Assembly (NCBI GenBank): GCA_016707075.1
Contig: JADJII010000015.1
Location: forward strand, 1-64,000
Source: Egaibacter danicus
GTDB taxonomy: Bacteria > Pseudomonadota > Gammaproteobacteria > Burkholderiales > Burkholderiaceae_C
DNA: 64,000 bases
Direction: 5' to 3'
Part shown: positions 46,429-55,821 of the stretch, in pieces
Position numbering within the stretch: position 1 is the stretch's first letter
Layout: each line of letters begins with the position of its first letter
Translations under genes and position numbers: made by a program
Notes under the pieces: model-generated
Told to the model about the DNA's origin: nothing
The model's database searches: none
The model's input: only the letters and a program-made list of their open reading frames with translations

Positions 46429-48147
46429 TCAGGTATTTGGCGTTCCAAAGGCATCCCTCATTTGTCGTGCGCGCTTGGCTTGGTCGGTATGAAGGTAGAC
46501 CGAAGTGGTCGAAACTGATGCGTGGCGCAGGTTGTCACGCACCGTGGTCAGCTCTGCACCCCGCGCCAAAGCATGTGTGGCGTGCGTATGGCGCATCCAG
46601 TGTGGACTTGCGCGGCGCAACTTTTCGGCAGTCTTTGGCGATTCGGCCTCAATGACGTCGGCAGTTGTCACGAAAAATCGCTTGGTGACGTTCCATAGCC
46701 GGGTCGAAGTGATACGGTTCTGACCGCTCCCTGCCTGCAGGTCAGCAATAAGCGGGGTGGACGGCTTCCACATGGCTGGTGTGGTTGGCACACCGCGTTG
46801 CATCAGGTAATGATCCAGCGCCACCCGGGCCAGCGGAGGTAAGGCCACTTTGCCTGCCTTGCTGCCCTTGCCGACCAGCTTGAGCCAATGGTCTCCCTGG
46901 GCATCCGTTTCAATCTGCCCCAGGGTGGCCCCCACGAACTCACTGGATCTCAAGCCCGTGGCATAAGCAAAGTCCAGAACGAAGCGCAGCCGCTGCGCAG
47001 CCGCAAGCTTCCAGCCGTAGGACCATTCCAGTCCATTGGCAACGGCTCGGATAATGGCCCACTCACCCTCAGAAAATACGCGCCCCTCATCCATGGGGGT
47101 GCTGCGGGTGCTACCGCGCACCTTGATGCCGCTAAACGGGTTGGCCAACACATAGCGCTGCTCAATCAGCCATCGAAACATTGCACCAATGACGCTCATG
47201 GCATAGGCCGTCGAACGGGGAGATAAACCAGCCGAGAATGGCCGCCACTCTGGAGAGAATCTTGTTCGTGGTGACCCCACCCATCGACTGCGTGGTGCGG
47301 GGTTCCGCAGGAACCCCCGGTAAGCCGTTGCGTCCTCTGTCGTGAGCGACGAAAGTGCTCGTCCACGTTCCACAACTGCCCACAGAATCAGGCGTTCGGC
47401 CTCCTTGCGATAGGCCCGTTTTGTCGCACTGGACTCGTGCAGTGCCAGCCATGCCTGCACGGCTTCGTAGTCATTGTCAGCGCTAAGCGTGCAACTGGAT
47501 GGCGGTCCACGGAAGGTACCCCTCGATCCGTTGAGTTCTTCAGGAACTTTTAGGCGCTCCCAAGGAACAACCTCTCGTACTGTTTCACTGACCATCAGTT
47601 CTCGCGCACGTTCGGTAAGTTGGGGATGTGCCGCAAAGAAAACTTCGATTTGACGTGCCCCTTGAGCACCGAGGCCTGGAATCGCAGTCCACCAGCGCCG
47701 CCGCCGGGGTACCCGCACAGTCAGTTGTGCCAGCGTCTTGATATCTTGGGCGTACAGGGCATTCGCTGAACGCGCAGAAAGCCACAGACTCACGTCATCG
47801 GTGATTTTGGGAGCCGGTTCAGGCGCAGTGCGCAGTGCGTCAATAGCATGGGCAACGGCCTTCGCATGCTGGGCCCGCTCGCCGATAGGATGGTCAAGTA
47901 GGGCCACTAGATCGGCCCGGTGCCGCCTGCATGCAATGCGGATCAGTTGACGGCGGATGCCTCCAATCATTCCCCGTGACGACTGTCCCGAAACCTTGTG
48001 CGCATCCATGTAATGGGCCACGGATTTTCGCGACGACAAGCCGGCGTACCAGCCACGCAAGGCGGCGAGCTCGGCTTCACCGGGGAACGCATCCAGGACA
48101 GCACCATCCCCCAATTCTGGCGAAAGAGAGATCGATGGATTTTTCAT
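46429..48147 (-). CDS. Tyrosine recombinase, probable cointegrate resolvase of the Tn3-type element
   Basis: 572 residues with the same long architecture as the recombinase at 14.1-16.0 kb: helical N-terminus with an HhH-like segment (RWWTAIPGLGAQGARQIEVF), core-binding domain (ESSATKRAYRKEAERLILWA), catalytic domain with YATGLRSSEFVGATL, SPHWMRHTHATHALARGAEL, LRHASVSTTSVYLHTDQAKR. All R-H-R-H-Y residues are present. It is divergent from the Tn3 transposase, with a perfect 12-bp-arm dyad between them, the arrangement expected for a tyrosine-type resolvase and its internal resolution site. Confidence 0.87.
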   Translation of the reverse strand: MKNPSISLSPELGDGAVLDAFPGEAELAALRGWYAGLSSRKSVAHYMDAHKVSGQSSRGMIGGIRRQLIRIACRRHRADLVALLDHPIGERAQHAKAVAHAIDALRTAPEPAPKITDDVSLWLSARSANALYAQDIKTLAQLTVRVPRRRRWWTAIPGLGAQGARQIEVFFAAHPQLTERARELMVSETVREVVPWERLKVPEELNGSRGTFRGPPSSCTLSADNDYEAVQAWLALHESSATKRAYRKEAERLILWAVVERGRALSSLTTEDATAYRGFLRNPAPRSRWVGSPRTRFSPEWRPFSAGLSPRSTAYAMSVIGAMFRWLIEQRYVLANPFSGIKVRGSTRSTPMDEGRVFSEGEWAIIRAVANGLEWSYGWKLAAAQRLRFVLDFAYATGLRSSEFVGATLGQIETDAQGDHWLKLVGKGSKAGKVALPPLARVALDHYLMQRGVPTTPAMWKPSTPLIADLQAGSGQNRITSTRLWNVTKRFFVTTADVIEAESPKTAEKLRRASPHWMRHTHATHALARGAELTTVRDNLRHASVSTTSVYLHTDQAKRARQMRDAFGTPNT

Positions 48148-48174
48148 GGGTTCTAGTTAGTGATATTAAAACAG

Positions 48175-48204
48175 CTATTGTGATAAGAAGGATTATCACA
48201 ATAG
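48175..48204. other. Candidate recombination core site (internal resolution site)
   Basis: CTATTGTGATAA and TTATCACAATAG are perfect inverted 12-bp arms separated by the 6-bp spacer GAAGGA. Arm and spacer sizes match tyrosine-recombinase core sites. It lies 28 bp upstream of the recombinase start and between it and tnpA. Confidence 0.68.
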
Positions 48205-48376
48205 AATATCTAAAAAACACATAACCCCGTCGGGGTTTTAGGCTGGTCATTCGCACGTTGCCCGTGAAATGACAGGTAAGGCGGCCACTGTCTGCATCTC
48301 TGCAGCATCTCTCCATTCCCATTTCACTTTTACGAGCTCAGCAGCTGGCTGCGCTCGATGTTGGAGTAACTCAACC

Positions 48377-51300
48377 TTGCCAAGTACAACAATACAAGCC
48401 TCCAGGCGCCTTTCCATTCTGTCTACTGAAGAAGTTGACAGCCTGTACGGCTTGCCACACTTCAACGAAGGTGAACGCCAAATCCATTTTGATTTGAGTC
48501 CCAAAGAACAGGAGACCATTGATGCGGCACGGACCATAACGGCGGGTGTCCACCTCGTATTGCAACTGGGTTACTTCAAGGCCAAGGCACAGTTCTTCGT
48601 TTTTGGTCTTGACCATGTCCGCCCTGACATCGCGCACATACTGGCGCGTTATTTCCCGGGCAGGCTTATGGCCGAGGTAGGCACTTTGTCAAAGCCGACC
48701 CGACTGGTCCAACAAAGAACCATTCTTGAACTGCTGGACTATCGCCTGTATGGCGGCGACGGTAAGCAAGCGCTGATTGCTTTTGCGCAACGGGCGGCGA
48801 TGCTGTCAACTCAGCCAAAATTCATCTTGCGTGAAGTGCTGGAGCATCTTTCAAGCCAGCGCGTTGTGGCGCCGGGCTACACCTCGTTGCAAGACCTAGT
48901 GAGTCAGGCTGTGACAGACGAGCGCAAGCGAGTTACCCGAATGCTGAATGCCGCCTTGCCCACCGATCTGCAGCAATCCCTCAATAGCCTGCTGCACGCG
49001 GACGACAAAATCCACCTGATCAACGTCCTGAAACACGAGGCGAGTGATTTCAGCAACAAGGAACTCCGCCGGGAAGTCGGTCGGCGCAAGCAACTGTCCC
49101 CCTTGTATGCCTTCGCCCAATCATTCCTGATCGATGCGTCACTGTCCAGTGAGAGCATCAAGTACTACGCCGGTCTGGTCCAGTTCTACACCATTTACAA
49201 GCTGCGCCGCATGGATGTCTCCACGGTGCGCCTCTATCTATTGTGCTTTGCCTTCCACCGGTTCCGCCAAATCAACGACAACCTGATTGAGGCGTTTATC
49301 CACTTGGTCGGCCAGTTTGATAAGCACGCCAAACTGGCGGCGAGAACGGCCATGCAGCAGGCATCCGAGGAGGCCAACAGCAATTTGAAGGCTGCAGGCG
49401 AGGTGTTGGGCCTCTTTATCGATGCGTCAATCGCGAGTGATTGTCCTTTTTCCACGGTCAAGAAGCGTGCGTTCGGCTTGCTGGAACCCGCTGCCTTTAC
49501 TTCGGTATCCAACTTTCTGCGCAATGTGGCCTTTGACAAGCTGGATTACGAGTGGACCTACTTCACCATGTTGTCGCCAACCATTAAGCGAAACTTGCGA
49601 CATCTATTCTGTGACCTCGATTTCGCCGGCCGCTTGGAGAATGCCCCTTTGGTCACCGCAATCACCGTGATGCAAGACCTGTTGCGCCGCAGCAAATCGC
49701 TGCGCCAAGCAGATTCCGCACAGTTTCCGGAGAGTGTGATCCCACAGGTTCTCAAAAAGCACCTTTATACCGAGTCCATCACGGACGGGGGAAAACGCAA
49801 AGCCCTGGATGTTGATCGATACGAGTTTCTGGTCTACCGGCTGTTGCGCAATGCACTGGAGTCCGGTGACTTGTATGTCAATCACAGCAACGAATTCCGC
49901 CAGTTTGAAGATGACCTGATCAGCGATGCCCGCTGGGCACACAAAGACGCTGTGCTTGCTGAAATCGGACAGCCTATTTTGACCGCCCCTATCGAAGAAA
50001 CCTTGGCCACATTGCGCACGAAGCTTGAAGACCGCCTGGTGAGGGTCAATGAACGCGTGGCCAATTGCGTCAATGCACATATCAAGGTTGCAGGTCAAGG
50101 GGAGAAAAAACGCTGGTCTTTGATCTACCCAACGATCCCAGAGACCGGCAATGCTTCGTTTTACAACCAATTGCCAGGGATTCCCGTTGCCCAACTGCTG
50201 CGGTTTGTGAATGGGAATACGAAATTTCTGGCTGCCTTCGAGCATGTTCTGAATCGCTCCGTCAAGCACGCACCAGACCTTCGCGAAATTCTGGCCTGCG
50301 TGGTGGCGTTCGGCACCAACATGGGATTGGGCAAGATGGCCGAGGTCTCTGGTCTGAGCCATGCATCCTTGATTACTACCGCCCGCAGCTATCTGCGGCC
50401 CGAAACCGTACATGCCGCCAATGACGCCATCAGCAACGCCACGGCCGCGCTACCGGCCTTCAAACTCTTCAATATCCGCGATGAGCTGCACTCCAGCAGT
50501 GATGGCCAGCGCTTTGAGACCCAGATCAACACCTTCAACTCCCGCTATTCTCCCAAGTACTTCGGCTGGGACAAAGGCGTGAGTGCCTGCACCGTGGTTG
50601 CCAACCACGTGCCCATCAATGCCAAGATCATTGGCACCCATGAACACGAGAGCCACTTCGTGTTCGATTTGCTCTACAACAATACGTCGGACATCAAGCC
50701 TACGCGCCACTCGACCGATACCCACGGAACCAACCAGGTCAATTTTTGGAGCCTGTTTGCCTACGGTTACAGCTTTGCACCCCGCTACAAGACATTGCAA
50801 AAGAAGACCGCGTCGCTGGTTGGGTTCGAACTGCCGAGTCAGTATCCGGCCGACATGCTGATTCGACCAAGCAATAGGGTCAATGTGGACCTGATCATCA
50901 GCGAATGGCCCAACATCCAACGCATCATGGCGTCATTGGCACAAAAAGATACGACCCAGGCCACTGTGGTGCGCAAGCTCAGCAGCTATGCCAGGCAAAA
51001 CAACACAAAAAAAGCCCTATGGGAGTTGGACAACATCCTTCGCACCGTCTACATTCTGGACTTCATTGACGATGTAGAACTGCGCCAGAGCGTACAAAAG
51101 GCGCTCAACCGGGGCGAGGCCTATCACCGATTCCGCCGTGCGGTGTCATTCATCAATGGTGGAAAGTTCAAGGTTCAGACTGAAACCGAGCAGCAGGTCT
51201 GGAACGATTGCGCGCGGTTGATTGCCAACGCGGTGATCTACTACAACACGGCCCTGCTGTCCAAGGTGTACGAACAAAAGGTAGCCGCTGGGGATCTGGA

Positions 51301-51481
51301 TGCCATTGCGTTCATTCAAGGAATGTCGCCAGTGGCGTGGCAGCACGTGAACATGTTCGGGGCGTTCGAATTCAGCGACGACGAGCAGGGCATTGACCTG
51401 GAGGCCTTGGCTGCAAGATATGCCGATTCGGTGTTCTGGAGCAACGCCACGCAGCCTGGCCAGGGGGACCTTTTTGATTAA
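48377..51481 (+). CDS. tnpA: Tn3-family transposase TnpA
   Basis: A DDE transposase of about 1,034 residues, the size of Tn3-family TnpA. N-terminal opening is RRLSILSTEEVDSLYGLPHF. I favour a TTG start with GGAG upstream; an in-frame ATG 36 codons earlier (48269) gives an N-terminus that looks noncoding. The DDE_Tnp_Tn3 core includes ACVVAFGTNMGLGKMAEVSG, LHSSSDGQRFETQINTFNSR (first Asp), PTRHSTDTHGTNQVNFWSLF (second Asp) and ELRQSVQKALNRGEAYHRFR (Glu). Intact. Confidence 0.92.
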   Translation: MPSTTIQASRRLSILSTEEVDSLYGLPHFNEGERQIHFDLSPKEQETIDAARTITAGVHLVLQLGYFKAKAQFFVFGLDHVRPDIAHILARYFPGRLMAEVGTLSKPTRLVQQRTILELLDYRLYGGDGKQALIAFAQRAAMLSTQPKFILREVLEHLSSQRVVAPGYTSLQDLVSQAVTDERKRVTRMLNAALPTDLQQSLNSLLHADDKIHLINVLKHEASDFSNKELRREVGRRKQLSPLYAFAQSFLIDASLSSESIKYYAGLVQFYTIYKLRRMDVSTVRLYLLCFAFHRFRQINDNLIEAFIHLVGQFDKHAKLAARTAMQQASEEANSNLKAAGEVLGLFIDASIASDCPFSTVKKRAFGLLEPAAFTSVSNFLRNVAFDKLDYEWTYFTMLSPTIKRNLRHLFCDLDFAGRLENAPLVTAITVMQDLLRRSKSLRQADSAQFPESVIPQVLKKHLYTESITDGGKRKALDVDRYEFLVYRLLRNALESGDLYVNHSNEFRQFEDDLISDARWAHKDAVLAEIGQPILTAPIEETLATLRTKLEDRLVRVNERVANCVNAHIKVAGQGEKKRWSLIYPTIPETGNASFYNQLPGIPVAQLLRFVNGNTKFLAAFEHVLNRSVKHAPDLREILACVVAFGTNMGLGKMAEVSGLSHASLITTARSYLRPETVHAANDAISNATAALPAFKLFNIRDELHSSSDGQRFETQINTFNSRYSPKYFGWDKGVSACTVVANHVPINAKIIGTHEHESHFVFDLLYNNTSDIKPTRHSTDTHGTNQVNFWSLFAYGYSFAPRYKTLQKKTASLVGFELPSQYPADMLIRPSNRVNVDLIISEWPNIQRIMASLAQKDTTQATVVRKLSSYARQNNTKKALWELDNILRTVYILDFIDDVELRQSVQKALNRGEAYHRFRRAVSFINGGKFKVQTETEQQVWNDCARLIANAVIYYNTALLSKVYEQKVAAGDLDAIAFIQGMSPVAWQHVNMFGAFEFSDDEQGIDLEALAARYADSVFWSNATQPGQGDLFD

Positions 51482-51877
51482 AATCCACAGTTCATAGGCA
51501 ACCTAAATGAAGGTCGGGTTTGGAGAAAATCGTAAGCCAGCAAGGCCGCGTTAGCTGCCGCTCGCGGCCAAGACAAAGCTGAGCTGTTTTTTCCAAAGCT
51601 GTCATAGCCCATGCGGGTCCAATTTGGTGTTCTTTGAATCGTCAAATCTCGGCAACTGATATTCACAACCAACAATACTTCAGTAACTTTGGGTCATCTT
51701 GTGCAGCGTCAGCGTATCCGGAAATCCTGAATGCCAAATTGACCGCCCGTTACCGGTCATTAGTACAGAACAGCAACTGCCAGCTACGCAACCTACACCG
51801 CAACAATCGAGCCACCATTGCGACCCTGTGCGACAGCCAGGTGGTCTATTGCGGAGGGCCGGTTGATTGAAGCGGAG
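51482..51877. other. Region downstream of tnpA, no gene
   Basis: No convincing coding region. It contains a GGGCTATGACAGCTTTGG stretch on the minus strand (51596-51613) that vaguely resembles a Tn3-type end. No partner was found near the left side of the element, so the boundary was not placed here. Confidence 0.35.
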
Positions 51878-52159
51878 TTACCGGACATGAGGGAATAAAC
51901 ACATGGTCACTTCCGGCGTAGTTTCTACAGAGGGAATATCTGCATGCCTTCCTGTACTCGGATCCAGTGGCGGGGTTGAATGATCACCAGCGTCCTCACC
52001 GCCCCAGCTTTGCCAGTCTTCTCCAAACAATTCAAACGGATGCTGCGTCCGGTCCGATCCATTGCCACACATCATGTCGTTTGCTGCGCAATATTTGTCG
52101 CAGCCCCAGCATAGGCGCTCGGGATTGGCCGGATGAACGGGGAACTTCTTGTGGGACAT
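51878..52159 (-). CDS. DUF3079-family small protein
   Basis: A 93-residue protein starting MSHKKFPVHPANPERLCWGC. It has the conserved CWGCDKYC and CGNGSDRTQHPFELFGEDW of DUF3079, suggesting a small metal site. The C-terminal 40 residues are not conserved and look extended relative to the usual 60-70 residues. Function unknown. It is in the same direction as nnrS. Confidence 0.7.
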   Translation of the reverse strand: MSHKKFPVHPANPERLCWGCDKYCAANDMMCGNGSDRTQHPFELFGEDWQSWGGEDAGDHSTPPLDPSTGRHADIPSVETTPEVTMCLFPHVR

Positions 52160-52271
52160 GCGAGGCTTACTCCGATCAGGGAACAGTGGCAGGATGGGCA
52201 TTTGTAATGTTCATTGTCACAGCGTCGAATAAGCAGTTAGCGGCGATCATGTGACGCCAATGATTTCAACT

Positions 52272-53441
52272 TTATTCGTAGGCGAGAATGCCCCAGTACC
52301 GAACGGTATACAGGGCAAACCCAAATGACCACATCGCAGCAGAGATTAGAACCGCGTAAGTCAAAAGTGACGGATTCAATAATGGAACGAAGACACGAAT
52401 CACTGCTGCCGCGGACACTAGTGAGTAGCAAGCCACTTCCGTTTTTCCAGCAGCCAGCTTTCTCCCCGTGTGGCCGAGCGCTGTGCGTGTCATCATGCCG
52501 ATGACCATTGTCCCAATGGCACCGGCAGTCAATGCATGCGTGGCAACCGAAGGTGAAACCCACCCCATCGCAGCCATAGCGCGAAACGCCAAGTGAATTG
52601 GAATCCAGGCATAGGCCGCATGGAGTACCCAGACCAAGGGAGTGTTGAGCGTCTTCCATGGATGCCACAGCCACAAGCGAGTCAGATGGGCCAACATAGC
52701 CAAAACGCCTATAAGTACGACCCACGCTCCGGCTACATGCATTGCGTCTGAACCCATTAGAAGCAGGATCAAACCTAATGCTAGTTTCTCCACCCAGGGG
52801 TGTCGAACAGCCTTTGCTCCAGGGATTGCATTGTTGGTGAACATAGGGATCACCCGTCCAGCCATGACACTAAGCACAAATAGCATTACATCTAGTCCCA
52901 GCCCAATACCTGCCCAGCCCGGAAAGCGCAAAGCGCCCAGTGCATCCAGATGCACCCCAAGTTGGGCAACCGCCATCAGCAGAAGCAGGCCAACAAAGAA
53001 ATAGTTGCGGCGATTGCGGGCCCTGTAGAGTGGAATTGCTAATGCAGTTGCAGCTGCCAATGGAAATGCCACATTCACCCCTGCGGCTAACCAACCCCAC
53101 GGCGAGAGCACAAGAATTCTGCCAGCCACCCACAAAGCCGCAAGGGCCCCCAGGTAGGCCCCTTTGGGTGTGGACTGCCCTGACCAGTTCTGCCCTGCCG
53201 TCAATAGAAATCCTGTTAGCACAGCCAGCGTGAATCCAAACAGCATCTCATGGGCATGCCACATCGGCCCTTGTAAATACGCGTACGGCAATAACCCACT
53301 GAATTGCAGGGCCCAGACCAATATGGAAAGAGAGGCAAACGAACTCGCAAGTAAGTAGAAGGGACGAAAGCCAAGATCCCACAACGCAAAGCGAAACTGC
53401 CCCCTTTTAGGCGGGCTTTGAATTTGAATCAGTGTGGCCAT
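52272..53441 (-). CDS. nnrS: NnrS family haem/copper membrane protein
   Basis: A 389-residue polytopic membrane protein with about twelve helices. Typical elements are LWDLGFRPFYLLASSFASLS, GPMWHAHEMLFGFTLAVLTG (with the conserved HAHE) and GFLLTAGQNWSGQSTPKGAY. NnrS protects against nitric oxide and is usually under NO-responsive control. It is third after ric and ccoG on the same strand, downstream of the NsrR-like promoter. Confidence 0.93.
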   Translation of the reverse strand: MATLIQIQSPPKRGQFRFALWDLGFRPFYLLASSFASLSILVWALQFSGLLPYAYLQGPMWHAHEMLFGFTLAVLTGFLLTAGQNWSGQSTPKGAYLGALAALWVAGRILVLSPWGWLAAGVNVAFPLAAATALAIPLYRARNRRNYFFVGLLLLMAVAQLGVHLDALGALRFPGWAGIGLGLDVMLFVLSVMAGRVIPMFTNNAIPGAKAVRHPWVEKLALGLILLLMGSDAMHVAGAWVVLIGVLAMLAHLTRLWLWHPWKTLNTPLVWVLHAAYAWIPIHLAFRAMAAMGWVSPSVATHALTAGAIGTMVIGMMTRTALGHTGRKLAAGKTEVACYSLVSAAAVIRVFVPLLNPSLLTYAVLISAAMWSFGFALYTVRYWGILAYE

Positions 53442-53507
53442 GTTGTAAGTCAGCTAGGTTGGGGTATGGTTTGAATGTTGCGTGAAATAGGCGTGGCTGT
53501 GGTGTAG

Positions 53508-54965
53508 CTATGGCAATACATAGAAAGCTGATTTCTCTTGCCTTATTTCCTGCCCTGTGCCTGCGGATGCTTGAACTTCGAATACAACCGACAACGTCCT
53601 TCCACGATAAAGTGCAGCAACCTCCGACGGCAGTGTCAGGCGTATAGGCAGCGATCCAATGCCAACGGCTGGCACTTCAAATTGCGCGTCCGAAGAAATG
53701 CGCAGATTGGGAATACCGCTCACGCTTACGGTAAAGCGCTGTTTCTCTTCCAGGCCGTTCATGATCTGCATGCGGTACACATTCTCGATTTCACCTTGCC
53801 CAACTTCGCGGGCTAGGGAACCTCGGTCCTTAATGATGTCCACGGAGAAACTCTTGCGTGTCACCAAGCTGAACGTGAAGACACTGCACACCAGGCAAAG
53901 CAACGTGCAGTAAATCCATACACGTGGTCGACTGATCCGTTTGATGATCTGCTGGGCGCTAAGCTGCTGCATGATCCCATTGCCCGACGTATAGCGGATC
54001 AGTCCTTTGGGATAGTCCATTTTCTCCATGACCTGGTCGCAGACGTCGATGCAAGCAGCACAAGCTATGCATTCGTTTTGTAGGCCTTTACGTATGTCGA
54101 TACCGGTTGGACAAACCTGCACACACAGTGTGCAATCAATGCAGTCACCTAGTCCAAGTGCTGCTGGATCAGCACCCCGAGCGCGTGAACCGCGGCTCTC
54201 TCCGCGCTGCTCGTCATAGGCAATCACCATAGAGTCCATGTCAATGAGCGCACTCTGAATGCGAGCATAGGGACACATGTGCTTGCAGATCTGCTCCCGC
54301 ATGAAACCAGCGTTGCCGTACGTGGCCAAACCATAAAAAGACACCCAGAACCATTCCCAGGATGAGAAAGTAGCGTTCGATAGCTCAGACAGCATGCCTC
54401 GTATGGAGGAAAAATATCCTACAAACGTTAGTCCGGTAATGAGCGCGATGCCCATCCAGACGAGTTGCTTGGAAACCTTGCGCGCCATCTTGTTTACGCC
54501 CCAAGGGGCGCTATCCAGCCGCATGCGCGCTTGACGATCCCCTTCGGTATGACGTTCCACCCATAGGAAGATTTCGGTATATACCGTCTGCGGGCAGGCG
54601 TAACCGCACCACAATCGCCCGGCAATGGCCGTAAAGAAAAACAAGACCAGTGCAGCAATGATCAGCAACACGGCCAGATAGATGAAGTCCTGTGGATGCA
54701 GTACCAACCCAAGGACATAGAAGCGCCGTTCAGCCAGATCGAACAGAACTGCTTGCCTACCATTCCACTGTAGCCATGGCAGCCCATAAAAAACAATCTG
54801 CGTCACCCACACCATCACCCAGCGCAGGCGAGCAAATTGTCCACTCACAGAGCGTGGATAGACCTTCTCAGTCTTCTCGTACAACGAGAACTCTGACGAA
54901 TCCTTACCACCCGATTTCACAGGCTGGATCTGAATGACTTTTCTAGTTACCACTTCACTTGACAT
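53508..54965 (-). CDS. ccoG: CcoG (FixG/RdxA) cytochrome oxidase assembly protein
   Basis: About 485 residues. Membrane helices around VMVWVTQIVFYGLPWLQW and IYLAVLLIIAALVLFFFTAI are followed by GRLWCGYACPQTVYTEIFLW. Two 4Fe-4S clusters follow (CIDCTLCVQVCPTGIDIRKG and CIACAACIDVCD). The C-terminal immunoglobulin-like FixG domain is at the end. CcoG reduces copper for cbb3 oxidase maturation. Here it is placed with NO-defence genes, probably to restore or protect oxidase function. Start ATG (MSSEVVTRKV) preferred over a TTG two codons upstream. Confidence 0.94.
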   Translation of the reverse strand: MSSEVVTRKVIQIQPVKSGGKDSSEFSLYEKTEKVYPRSVSGQFARLRWVMVWVTQIVFYGLPWLQWNGRQAVLFDLAERRFYVLGLVLHPQDFIYLAVLLIIAALVLFFFTAIAGRLWCGYACPQTVYTEIFLWVERHTEGDRQARMRLDSAPWGVNKMARKVSKQLVWMGIALITGLTFVGYFSSIRGMLSELSNATFSSWEWFWVSFYGLATYGNAGFMREQICKHMCPYARIQSALIDMDSMVIAYDEQRGESRGSRARGADPAALGLGDCIDCTLCVQVCPTGIDIRKGLQNECIACAACIDVCDQVMEKMDYPKGLIRYTSGNGIMQQLSAQQIIKRISRPRVWIYCTLLCLVCSVFTFSLVTRKSFSVDIIKDRGSLAREVGQGEIENVYRMQIMNGLEEKQRFTVSVSGIPNLRISSDAQFEVPAVGIGSLPIRLTLPSEVAALYRGRTLSVVFEVQASAGTGQEIRQEKSAFYVLP

Positions 54966-54993
54966 CGTCAATCAACCTGCAGCTTTCAGCAGT

Positions 54994-55728
54994 TCATCCG
55001 CATGATCCACAGCACGCAGACTTTCCTGGAGCTTGAGCGGATGCTTCGAAGTGGCTAAACAGAATGTTGTTTTCCAGGTGAATGTGGTTGATCAGGTCAT
55101 CGTGCAATTGTGCAATCCCGGCGTAAAGTGCACGCCAGGTATTGCAGGCGCCTTGCGGTGGGCTGGCGTTATTGCAAAGATGCATCAATTGCTCCAGCAT
55201 CTCCCCGTGCTGGGTGTGCTCTGCGCGCATTACGCCTATGGGTTGCGACACAAAGGGATTTCCACCGGCTTTGAACATGGGAAACAGGATGTTCTCTTCC
55301 TTCATCATGTGGGAGAGCAAGTCCTGCTCAGCTTCCTCCAACAAGTCTGCTAAGCCGGTCGGCACGAGTGGATGGTCGCGATGTACAGCCTCTACACGCC
55401 GTGCCATACGGATCAGCTCAGGCAATTGCTCGCGATGCACTGCGTGGTAGCGCTCCAAGATATGGTCGATGAGGGTCTCAGGGCTTTCATGTTCTACCGG
55501 CTCGTCGGTACGCTGAATCACTGCTAACTCACGCATCACCGCCACCACGTCCAAGCCCTTTTCAGACGCGGCCTGCGCCAAACTCACTTGACCTCCACAA
55601 CAGAAATCGAGCTTGTGGCGGCGAAAAATGGCGGTGGCTCCTGGTATTTGGACGGCGATGTGACCTATGGCTTGTTGATCATCGAGGACATAAGCCTCAG
55701 GCTGGGCGTTTTGCAAGTGGGCGTTCAT
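54994..55728 (-). CDS. RIC/YtfE/ScdA di-iron Fe-S repair protein
   Basis: 244 residues. The ScdA-type N-terminal domain has TAIFRRHKLDFCCGGQVSLA. The hemerythrin-like di-iron domain follows, with IDHILERYHAVHREQLPELI, LSHMMKEENILFPMFKAGG, RAEHTQHGEMLEQLM and DDLINHIHLENNILFSHFE providing His and Glu ligands. A CCGSCG tail ends the protein. RIC proteins repair Fe-S clusters damaged by nitric oxide or oxidants. It is the first gene after the double dyad promoter shared with the Rrf2 regulator. Confidence 0.93.
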   Translation of the reverse strand: MNAHLQNAQPEAYVLDDQQAIGHIAVQIPGATAIFRRHKLDFCCGGQVSLAQAASEKGLDVVAVMRELAVIQRTDEPVEHESPETLIDHILERYHAVHREQLPELIRMARRVEAVHRDHPLVPTGLADLLEEAEQDLLSHMMKEENILFPMFKAGGNPFVSQPIGVMRAEHTQHGEMLEQLMHLCNNASPPQGACNTWRALYAGIAQLHDDLINHIHLENNILFSHFEASAQAPGKSACCGSCG

Positions 55729-55743
55729 GGGTAGGGTCCTTAT

Positions 55744-55802
55744 AAAGATTCATTTCACATGAATGTATTCTATACGATATGATTCATGTGAAATGAATCT
55801 TT
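55744..55802. promoter_or_regulatory. Double Rrf2/NsrR-like operator between ric and nsrR
   Basis: Two identical-type dyads, ATTCATTTCACATGAAT (55748-55764) and ATTCATGTGAAATGAAT (55782-55798), each ATTCAT-N5-ATGAAT. With flanking bases they form a larger perfect inverted repeat of 21-bp arms (55744-55764 and 55782-55802) and a 17-bp spacer. Position between divergent ric and the Rrf2 gene implies co-repression of both. Confidence 0.82.
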
Positions 55803-55821
55803 ATTCAATGACTGCAACACC

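Noticed and set aside
51568..51613. Possible Tn3-type terminal repeat right after tnpA
   Set aside because: It has a GGGC start and A-rich middle, but no inverted partner was found near the left side, whereas the 46-bp repeats match perfectly.
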